Below are positions 1-6,472 of a stretch of 64,000 nucleotides of DNA, in pieces. The first letter of the stretch is position 1; the number at the start of each line of letters is the position of its first letter. The position numbers and the translations under genes were made by a program. Source of the DNA: an uncultured Bacteroidia bacterium (GTDB taxonomy: Bacteria > Bacteroidota > Bacteroidia > Bacteroidales > F082); contig CACZZO010000001.1 in the NCBI GenBank assembly GCA_902785755.1, positions 62,001-126,000 of the forward strand, given 5' to 3'. The notes under the pieces are model-generated. The model saw only the letters and a list, made by a program, of their open reading frames with translations, was not told the origin of the DNA and ran no database searches.

Positions 1-44
1 ATTTAATGATTTAAAATTTCAAATTTGTTTCTTTTTTCTTTTTT

Positions 45-105
45 CGGCAGGGGTTTCGCAGTGCTTCACCACCTGCCTAATGTCCTTTCACCCCTACGGG
101 GTTCA
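45..105. repeat. REP-like composite palindrome, copy A
   Basis: Two palindromic parts lie in tandem: an imperfect GCAGG/CCTGC hairpin, then the core CCCCTACGGGG at 91-101 followed by TTC. The same order of parts recurs at 1243-1293 and, diverged, at 2499-2546. The stretch 1-155 holds no gene; the rest of it is AT-rich low-complexity sequence. Confidence 0.7.
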
Positions 106-155
106 CACAAGCCAACCCACTTTCAACTTCTAACTCCACACTCCAAACTTCACAC

Positions 156-1175
156 TTAATACTCATAGTGTTCATACTTCATAATAATCTCTTCCATTTT
201 CGCCGAAAGCGAGCTGACTTCCATCTTGTAGGCCTGCTCGATGCACTTCTCCACCGCCGTGGCCTTGCTGGAGCCGTGGCCTTTCACCACCGTTTTCTCC
301 GTACCGAGGAGTACGCTGCCGCCGTAGTTCTGGTAGTTCATAAACTCCTTTTCTTCCATGAACATCCGCTTCATCAGCAAGGCACCCAACTTGTAAATCG
401 GCCTCGAATAGATGTCCTTCTTCAGCTTTTTCAACAGTTCCAAGGCCGTGCCTTCGGTGGTTTTCACCAACACATTGCCCGAAAAACCGTCGCACACCAC
501 CACGTCGTAGTTGCCCGAAAGCAGGTCACGGCTCTCCATGTTGCCCACAAAATGGATTTCGGGCGTTTCACTCAGCAAAAAGTGTGCCTTTTGTCGGATT
601 TCGTCGCCTTTTTCTGCTTCTTTTCCTACATTGAGCAATGCAACTCGCGGTTTTTCAATGTTATAGACTTTTTTCATGTAAAGGCTCGACATGATGGCGA
701 ATTGCCTCAAATGTTCCGGCGTGACCTCCACATTCGCGCCGCTGTCGCAGATTCCTACGATTCCGCCGTCCATGGTGGGCAGGATGGGGCAGAAGGCGGG
801 GCGAATCACGCCTTTCACGCGCCCGATGCGGGTCAAGGCTGCCGCCACAAGCGCACCCGTGGAACCTGTGCTGACCATCGCGTTAATGTCGTCGCGGTCG
901 CGCAGCAGGCGCACGGCCTTGATCATCGAACTTTCCTTTTTCAAACGGATAGCATCGATGGGGCGTTCCTCGCAGCCGATGACCTCTGGCGCGTGGACGA
1001 TTTCGAGGTGTGAAGCGTCGTAGGTCTTGGTTTTCAAGTAGTTCTGCAAGGTGGCTTCGTCGCCAGTAAGAATCAGATGCAGGTCGGGCATCTTGGCCAT
1101 GGCTGCTAATGCTCCGTCCACGTTGGCCTCGGGGCTGTGGTCGCCGCCGAAACAATCGATTATTATTTTAATCAT
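156..1175 (-). CDS. plsX: Phosphate acyltransferase PlsX
   Basis: PlsX interconverts acyl-ACP and acyl-phosphate; acyl-phosphate is the donor used by PlsY to start phospholipid synthesis at the inner face of the membrane. The 339-residue length is normal for the family. The N-terminus carries the family signature as IDCFGGDHSPEA (usually DAMGGDHAP), followed by VSTGSTGALVAAAL and a glycine-rich GFSGNVLVKTTEGTA near residue 230, all typical of PlsX. In many Bacteroidales plsX sits between rpmF and fabH; here both are absent, and the same-strand neighbours upstream are a GNAT-like gene, fakB and fakA. FakAB makes acyl-phosphate from free fatty acids, so the context fits exchange of acyl chains with PlsX. 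A 187-bp repeat-rich gap separates it from the gene upstream, so it may have its own transcript. Confidence 0.95.
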   Translation of the reverse strand: MIKIIIDCFGGDHSPEANVDGALAAMAKMPDLHLILTGDEATLQNYLKTKTYDASHLEIVHAPEVIGCEERPIDAIRLKKESSMIKAVRLLRDRDDINAMVSTGSTGALVAAALTRIGRVKGVIRPAFCPILPTMDGGIVGICDSGANVEVTPEHLRQFAIMSSLYMKKVYNIEKPRVALLNVGKEAEKGDEIRQKAHFLLSETPEIHFVGNMESRDLLSGNYDVVVCDGFSGNVLVKTTEGTALELLKKLKKDIYSRPIYKLGALLMKRMFMEEKEFMNYQNYGGSVLLGTEKTVVKGHGSSKATAVEKCIEQAYKMEVSSLSAKMEEIIMKYEHYEY

Positions 1176-1195
1176 GTTTGTGTCTTTGTTTTGCT

Positions 1196-1293
1196 GTCAC
1201 CCCTACGGGGTTTTGGATTTGGTTTCGTTTTTTGTCGGCAGTCGGCAGGGGTTTACACCGCCTGCCTATTATTCTGTCACCCCTACGGGGTTC
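1196..1293. repeat. REP-like palindromes (half copy plus copy B)
   Basis: A lone CCCCTACGGGG core at 1200-1210 is followed by a full composite copy at 1243-1293 (GCAGG/CCTGC hairpin, then a second core at 1280-1290). Both cores are preceded by TGTCA. The strict conservation of TGTCA plus the palindrome across copies suggests a recognised unit rather than simple terminators. Confidence 0.7.
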
Positions 1294-1302
1294 CCCCCAA
1301 CT

Positions 1303-1362
1303 CTCAACTATAAACTATAAACTATAAACTATAAACTTTCAACTGACTCTAAACTCTAAACC
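1303..1362. repeat. 7-bp periodic low-complexity repeat
   Basis: A run with 7-bp periodicity built on TATAAAC and then CTAAACT/CCTAAAC units lies between the GNAT-like gene and plsX. A shorter, decayed version with the same period lies at about 113-155, just downstream of plsX. The units look like slippage-prone filler next to the REP-like palindromes. Confidence 0.6.
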
Positions 1363-2481
1363 CTAAACTCTCAACACCTTAACGTAGCACCTACGCCGTT
1401 TAATCTTCTCTTCGTCAAACCGTTTCCACTGGTTTTGTATCGCGTAATTCTCCTCCAAGTTGGCGTTGGTTTCGGCATAATCGATACGTTTGAGCATCTT
1501 CATCATCTCGGCGGAAATGATGACGCTCACGCCACGGTTGAGCCATTCCGGTTCCACACCGATAAGGCACAGGTCGATGACGTTGGGCTTTTTCAAGGCC
1601 TTGAGCAGCCTTATTAATGTAAGAGGTGTAAGTCGCCCGCCCGAAGGTCGCACTGCATCGGCGATGGCGGGGAAAGCCAGCCCGAAGCAAATCATCTTGT
1701 CGTTTTCGTCGAGGATGACGGCGGCGTATTTCACGTCGATGACGAGCTTGAAGTTGTCGATCATCATCTTTTTCATGCCTTCGGTGAAGGGCACGGTGCC
1801 GTAGAGCAGTTCGTAGGACTTGTCGAGCAATTCGAAAATGCCGTCGGCGTATTTCTTGATGAATTCGTTGGTGTTGCGTGCCGTTCCGAGGTGCAGGTTG
1901 TAACGTTTCATCACGAAGGCGGCTAACTTATCGACCTCGCCGTCATAATCTTTGGGAATACGCAAGCGACTGCCCGTCCAGTCCACGTCTTTTTGGTAAC
2001 CGTAGTTCTCGATAAAGCGTTGATAATAAGGGTAGTTGTAACTTTCCTCGAAGGTGGCGGGATAGTCGAAACCCTCGATGAGCAGGCCTTCGCGCTCGAG
2101 GTCGGAATAGCCCAAGGGACCTATTACCTCGTTCATGCCGATTTGCTTCGCCCAGTTTTCGACGGTTTTCAGCAGTTCGTGAGCAACTTCCTCATCCTCA
2201 ATGACATCGAAATGCGAAAAGCGCACCTGTTTCTCGCCCGTCTTTTCGTTGGCGGCGCGTTGCAGGATGCCCGAAATGCGCCCCGCCATCTTGCCGTCTT
2301 TGTAGGCGTTGAAATGGACAGACTCGCACATGTCGTTGTAAACGAAGTCCTTACGGAAGATTTTCTTCTCGTCCATGTACAAGGGCGGCGTGTAATAAGG
2401 GTTGCCCTTGTAGAGTATCAGCGGGAAGTCGATGAACTCCTTTTGCTGCTTTTTGGTTTTGACTTCTTCTATAGCTATCAT
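1363..2481 (-). CDS. GNAT-like N-acetyltransferase family protein
   Basis: A protein of about 372 residues resembling the GNAT-fold proteins common in Bacteroidota. Visible features are an N-terminal segment ending in YTPPLYMDEKKIF, a central IGPLGYSDLEREGLLIEGFD segment, and a C-terminal half containing CLIGVEPEWLNRGVSVII, which resembles the acetyl-CoA binding strand-loop of GNAT proteins. The ATG at 2481 is preferred over an ATG ten codons upstream, because the extension runs into a REP-like palindrome and has no conserved look. The substrate cannot be told. It lies between fakB and plsX on the same strand, so a link with acyl chains is possible but not shown. Confidence 0.7.
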   Translation of the reverse strand: MIAIEEVKTKKQQKEFIDFPLILYKGNPYYTPPLYMDEKKIFRKDFVYNDMCESVHFNAYKDGKMAGRISGILQRAANEKTGEKQVRFSHFDVIEDEEVAHELLKTVENWAKQIGMNEVIGPLGYSDLEREGLLIEGFDYPATFEESYNYPYYQRFIENYGYQKDVDWTGSRLRIPKDYDGEVDKLAAFVMKRYNLHLGTARNTNEFIKKYADGIFELLDKSYELLYGTVPFTEGMKKMMIDNFKLVIDVKYAAVILDENDKMICFGLAFPAIADAVRPSGGRLTPLTLIRLLKALKKPNVIDLCLIGVEPEWLNRGVSVIISAEMMKMLKRIDYAETNANLEENYAIQNQWKRFDEEKIKRRRCYVKVLRV

Positions 2482-2498
2482 TATTGTTTTCGTTTTAT

Positions 2499-2546
2499 TG
2501 CAGGGACTCACGTCGCCTGCTTATTGATATGTCGCCCCTATGGGGC
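2499..2546. repeat. REP-like composite palindrome, copy C (diverged)
   Basis: A GCAGG/CCTGC hairpin at about 2500-2520 is followed by GCCCCTATGGGGC at 2534-2546, preceded by TGTC. The G-C closing pair and the A-to-T change keep it palindromic, a compensatory pattern compared with the other copies. Confidence 0.65.
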
Positions 2547-2570
2547 TTTGTCCTACGTCCCGCAGTCTGT

Positions 2571-3440
2571 TCACCGATGCTTCGCATGGAAACAAATCCC
2601 CAAGCCATTAGGCCCGCAGTGGCTGCCGATGGTGGGATTGACGACGGTGGTGATGACGTTCAGGTCTTGGCCGAACTTCTCTTTCAGTTGCCTTTCGGCT
2701 TCGGCGGCGATGTCGGGGCAGTCAGAGTGGCCGATGACCACACGGTGGGCCTTCACGTCCTCGCCGAGGTCTTCGACATATTGCACCAAACGCGCGATGG
2801 CCTTGGCGCGACCAGTTTCCTTGCCGATGCTCACCATCTTGCCCTCGTCGTTGAGGTGTATGATGGGCCGTATGCCGATGAAACCGCCCATCGTGGCGGC
2901 CAACCCGCTCACGCGACCGCTGCGGCGGAAGAACTTCAGGTCGTCGGCGAAGAAATACATCGGGAACTTCGGCACTTCCACCTTGGCCCATTCCACGATT
3001 TCCTCGGCGGTCTTGCCCGCTTTCAGTAGGTCGGCCACCTCGAGGACGATGTTGTAGCACAATGCGCTGATACCCAGAGTGTCAACGGTGTAGAACTTCC
3101 TTTCGGGATACTTTGCTTTCAGTTTCTCCAACGCCTGATGCATGATGGTGAAGGTGTTGGAAGTGCCCGATGAGAAATGTACATAAAGGATGTCGTTTCC
3201 TGCGGCAAATTCAGGCTCAAAGTATTGGGTATAAGCCTCTTCGCTCATCGCGCTTGTGGTCGGCATGGTGCCGGCGCGGAGCATGTCATAAAATTTGTGG
3301 GAATCGAATTCGTCGAAGTCGATGTAGGGATAAATCACCTGTTCGCCCACGGTGTAAGGCATCGAGATGAGTTTGATGTTGTATGCGGCGCACTCCTTGG
3401 GAGTGATGTCGCAATCGGTGTCGCTAAAAAATGTCAGCAT
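2571..3440 (-). CDS. fakB: DegV-family fatty-acid-binding protein (FakB)
   Basis: FakB proteins hold a free fatty acid in a buried tunnel and present its carboxylate to the kinase FakA, giving acyl-phosphate. The 289 residues match the DegV family in length. The N-terminal strand FFSDTDCDITPKE fits the family start (usually TDSTxDL), TMPTTSAMSEE carries the conserved TSQPS-like loop in altered form, FRRSGRVSG is the usual RxGR segment, and TIGSHCGPNGLG is the GTHxGPGalG motif near the C-terminus. The start overlaps the last 7 bases of fakA, so the two are very probably co-transcribed and translationally coupled. Chain-length preference cannot be read from sequence. Confidence 0.9.
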   Translation of the reverse strand: MLTFFSDTDCDITPKECAAYNIKLISMPYTVGEQVIYPYIDFDEFDSHKFYDMLRAGTMPTTSAMSEEAYTQYFEPEFAAGNDILYVHFSSGTSNTFTIMHQALEKLKAKYPERKFYTVDTLGISALCYNIVLEVADLLKAGKTAEEIVEWAKVEVPKFPMYFFADDLKFFRRSGRVSGLAATMGGFIGIRPIIHLNDEGKMVSIGKETGRAKAIARLVQYVEDLGEDVKAHRVVIGHSDCPDIAAEAERQLKEKFGQDLNVITTVVNPTIGSHCGPNGLGICFHAKHR

Positions 3441-5068
3441 AAAACAAAAATATAATCATAAACCGGCTGTTGGCCGTTGTTCAACATAATTTCAAGGTTC
3501 TTGTATTGGGTTTGCAGGTCGGCGACGAGGCTTTCTGCTTCATTTTGAGGGACTTGCTCTCCGAAAAAGACGAGCATCACATCGCGGGAGGCTGCGCCAA
3601 GGCGTTCAACAAGGACTTTGGCGGTCTCAACGCGATTGAGGCTGTCGGAAAGGAGTTGCTTGCCGCTATAACCGACATAATCGCCCTTGCGGACGCTCAC
3701 TTGCTCGCCCTCGGCATCGCGAATGGCGGTGCTGACCATGCCCGTCACCACGGTTTGCATGATTTCCGTTACGCTCGTGATGACTTCCTCGACATTGGCA
3801 TTGTCGCGGTCGATGGAGCCGATGCCGTAGTAGCCTTCGCCAATGGTGGCCGATGGAAGCACATGAATGTCAGCACCTTTATAAAGTTCGGCGGCTTGGT
3901 CGGCGGCCATTTTGATGTTCTTGTTGTTCGGGAACACGAGGATGTGTTGCGCGTTGATACGGGCGAAAGCATCCAAAAAGTCCTGCGTAGAGGGGTTCAT
4001 GGTCTGGCCGCCGGCAATCACCTCGTCGGCTCCGATTTCGTGGAAGGCGTTGATGAGTCCCTCGCCCGAGGCCACGGTCACCACGCCGTATTTCTTCGGC
4101 GGCACCTTGAACGAGGCGTTGTCTTGGTTGGTCGATTGATGGTGTTGTAGCGCCATGTTCTCGATTTTGAGGGTCAGGAACTCGCCGTATTTCTGCATTT
4201 CGTTGAGAATCGCGCCCGGCGTGAAGGTGTGTACATGCACCTTAATGATAGTGCCCTCACGGAAAGCCACCACCGACTCGCCCACGCGGTTCAGGTAGTC
4301 GAAAATCACCTTCTCGTCGAAAGTGTCCAAATCGACTTTGGAGCGCATCAAACGGAGCAGAAACTCAGTGCAATAGCCGAATTCGAGTGTGCTGTTTTCG
4401 GTGAATTTGTCGAGTTCCACGGTCGGTGTCGAGGCCGTCGTTGGGGCGATTTCCTCATCGGAGATGCTTCCGTTCAGCGCGTCGTTCATGCCACGGAAAA
4501 TGCTCAACAAGCCCGCGCCGCCACTGTCCACCACGCCAGCGTCTTTCAGCACTGGGAGCAGTTCGGGCGTATGGTCAAGGGAGGTTTGCATGGCCTCCAA
4601 TAGGGTTTCAAAGTAATGGTTGAGGTCGCTGTCGGCATCCGCGCCTGCCGCGCCTTCGCGTAACACGGTGATGATGGTGCCTTCCACGGGAACAGGAACG
4701 GACTTATAAGCCTCGTCCACAGCGGCTTGCATGGCTTTGGCGAAAGTTTTTGCGTCGGCTTCCACCATGTCTTTCAGGCCTTTTGCCAAGCCTGCGAAGA
4801 TACGCGAAAGAATCACGCCGGAGTTGCCTCTCGCGCCGAGCAACATGCCTGATGAGGCGGCTGAAGCCAATTCCGACAGCGTTCCCATATTGTCTTTCAA
4901 GGCCGTGCAGCCCGCCTTGAGGGTCATTAGCATGTTGTCGCCCGTGTCGCCGTCGGGGATGGGGAACACGTTCAGGTCATTGACGACCTTTTTGTCGCGC
5001 CCCAACTGCACCGCGCCTTGGCGGAGCATGGTGGCGAAGGCTTGGTTGTCTAAATTATTGATTTTCAT
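3434..5068 (-). CDS. fakA: Fatty acid kinase FakA (DAK2/DhaL domain)
   Basis: FakA phosphorylates FakB-bound fatty acids. The 544 residues carry an N-terminal DhaL/DAK2 kinase domain (about 1-200) with the metal-ATP binding motif NVFPIPDGDTGDNM (Asp39, Asp41, Asp44), GARGNSGVILSRI near residue 80 and DSGGAGL near residue 180. A middle domain follows, and the C-terminal third (about 325-544) is of the DegV-like FakA_C type. It overlaps fakB by 7 bp. Its own start lies within the stop region of a short MMPL-gene remnant (5055-5123), suggesting that fakA was once translationally coupled to an upstream MMPL exporter gene. No promoter of the TAnnTTTG type is evident directly upstream. Confidence 0.92.
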   Translation of the reverse strand: MKINNLDNQAFATMLRQGAVQLGRDKKVVNDLNVFPIPDGDTGDNMLMTLKAGCTALKDNMGTLSELASAASSGMLLGARGNSGVILSRIFAGLAKGLKDMVEADAKTFAKAMQAAVDEAYKSVPVPVEGTIITVLREGAAGADADSDLNHYFETLLEAMQTSLDHTPELLPVLKDAGVVDSGGAGLLSIFRGMNDALNGSISDEEIAPTTASTPTVELDKFTENSTLEFGYCTEFLLRLMRSKVDLDTFDEKVIFDYLNRVGESVVAFREGTIIKVHVHTFTPGAILNEMQKYGEFLTLKIENMALQHHQSTNQDNASFKVPPKKYGVVTVASGEGLINAFHEIGADEVIAGGQTMNPSTQDFLDAFARINAQHILVFPNNKNIKMAADQAAELYKGADIHVLPSATIGEGYYGIGSIDRDNANVEEVITSVTEIMQTVVTGMVSTAIRDAEGEQVSVRKGDYVGYSGKQLLSDSLNRVETAKVLVERLGAASRDVMLVFFGEQVPQNEAESLVADLQTQYKNLEIMLNNGQQPVYDYIFVLC

Positions 5069-5123
5069 TGGTTTTCTTTTTCATTACACTCTTCCGATAC
5101 CAAGACCACTTCATCAGCTGCCG
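5055..5123 (-). pseudogene. Remnant of an MMPL exporter gene 3' end
   Basis: Read on the minus strand, this gives RQLMKWSWYRKSVMKK followed by KTNENQ and a stop. The first 16 codons match 15 of 16 residues at the C-terminus of the intact MMPL protein (6494-6541). DNA identity is 42 of 48 bases, and five of the six differing codons are synonymous. Homology stops abruptly at the CGG codon (5123 and 6541). The remnant's stop overlaps the fakA start by 14 bp, and the DUF4143 ATPase stop codon (5114-5116) lies inside it. Confidence 0.8.
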
Positions 5124-6370
5124 ATGATTAACCATTCCCATACTGAAACCAAAGGGACATCGACACCATCGGTAAGGCAATCATCACGGTCATATACGAT
5201 GATTTTGGCGTTTTCCAGATGGAAGGTGTTGATGGCCTCTTTCAAGCCGCCAACCTCCCTGTCTTTGTCTTGTTCGTTGATTTTGTCCGTAACTTGAATT
5301 GCCTCAACGACTTTGCCGTTTTCAACTATCACAAAGTCACATTCCTTTTCTCCTCTGTAGTAATACACTTCCTTCCCTCTGCGAAGCAATTCCAGAAAAA
5401 CGGTGTTCTCAAGCAGTCGTCCCTTTTCTTCGCTGAAATGGAATCCCAACCGATTGATGGCACCTGCATCAATGACATAGAGCTTTTTGGAGTTGAGCAT
5501 CTGCTTTTTGACGGAATAGTCGAATTTGGGGAGATAAAAGAAAAGATAACTTTGTTCAAGATATTGCAAATAATCCGATACGGAACTGAGGCTTTTCAAC
5601 TCGCTGACTTTCTGCAAAGTGCTGTATGAAAACGGTTTCCCCACATTGGAAAAGAGATAAATGGCCATTTGGCGCAGTTCTTTCACTTGCGACAAACGAT
5701 AGCGCGACACTACATCGCGGTACAATATGTCCTGAAACCACGCATTGAGGATTTCCATGTCCTCCTCCTGCACCACCAACGGGAACCCTCCTGTTCTCTG
5801 GTAGGCGTTGAGGTCGGCGAGAAGGCGTGATTTTTCCATAGTTGTCAGAGCTTCAAGATGGTATTGATGACCTTTATACCGCAAATACTCCTTGAACGAA
5901 AACGGGAAAAGCGTGATGACCCGATTTCGTCCCGTCAGTGAAGTGGCAATCTCTGAACTGAGCAAATGGGCATTACTGCCTGTTACGAAAACCTTGTGTC
6001 CCAATTCATACATTCTGTTGACGAACTTTTCCCATTTTGGTACAGCCTGCACTTCATCAAAAAAGAAAACAGGTTCTGTACCGTACATTTCAAGATGAAG
6101 CGAATAGAGTTGGTCAAGCAATAATTCGTTAAGTTGCAGGCGCTCATCATCACAATTCAAGTAGCAATATTGCTTTTCAGTCAGGTTCATCTTTTGCCTG
6201 AACAGCGAAAGCAAGCATGACTTGCCGCAACGCCTGACCCCGGAAATGACCACAATTTGGGCGGTACGGATGTACATGTCGTAATTTATATCTCTGTCTA
6301 TTAGGTTGTTGCGGTTGGAAAAATAGTTTTTCTGATCCAATACAACCCGTTTCAATTGTTCTTTATCCAT
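5114..6370 (-). CDS. AAA ATPase with DUF4143 domain
   Basis: A 418-residue member of the AAA_14/DUF4143 family. Walker A is VISGVRRCGKSCLL near residue 45, Walker B-like is VFFFDEVQAVPKWE near residue 105, VFVTGSNAHLLSSE is the sensor-1 region, and the C-terminal half ends in a nuclease-like ECDFVIVENGKVVEAIQV strand pair (E-C-D...E-A-I-Q-V, a PD-(D/E)XK-like core). The ATG at 6370 is chosen because a TAnnTTTG promoter lies 25 bp upstream. It is a one-gene unit between an MMPL gene and a copy of that gene's 3' end, so it appears to be an insertion or replacement. The physiological role of the family is not established. It differs in sequence from the DUF4143 protein at 14.8-16.1 kb. Confidence 0.85.
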   Translation of the reverse strand: MDKEQLKRVVLDQKNYFSNRNNLIDRDINYDMYIRTAQIVVISGVRRCGKSCLLSLFRQKMNLTEKQYCYLNCDDERLQLNELLLDQLYSLHLEMYGTEPVFFFDEVQAVPKWEKFVNRMYELGHKVFVTGSNAHLLSSEIATSLTGRNRVITLFPFSFKEYLRYKGHQYHLEALTTMEKSRLLADLNAYQRTGGFPLVVQEEDMEILNAWFQDILYRDVVSRYRLSQVKELRQMAIYLFSNVGKPFSYSTLQKVSELKSLSSVSDYLQYLEQSYLFFYLPKFDYSVKKQMLNSKKLYVIDAGAINRLGFHFSEEKGRLLENTVFLELLRRGKEVYYYRGEKECDFVIVENGKVVEAIQVTDKINEQDKDREVGGLKEAINTFHLENAKIIVYDRDDCLTDGVDVPLVSVWEWLIIGS

Positions 6371-6394
6371 GGTTTCAATGTATAAAAACCGCCG

Positions 6395-6402
6395 CAAAGA
6401 TA
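6395..6402 (-). promoter_or_regulatory. -7 promoter box for the DUF4143 ATPase
   Basis: TATCTTTG on the minus strand matches the Bacteroidota consensus TAnnTTTG and is followed by GC. It lies 25 bp upstream of the chosen ATG, so the ATPase gene carries its own promoter inside the inserted segment. Confidence 0.65.
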
Positions 6403-6472
6403 CATATTATTCTTTCACAACGAATGAATCTTGGCAAAAACTTTCTCTGCAAAAGTAAGATTTTGCATAAAA

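Noticed and set aside
1330..1376. CCCTAAAC-like units resembling telomere repeats
   Set aside because: Only one or two such units occur within a degenerate heptamer run between genes on one strand; there is no sign of a replicon end.
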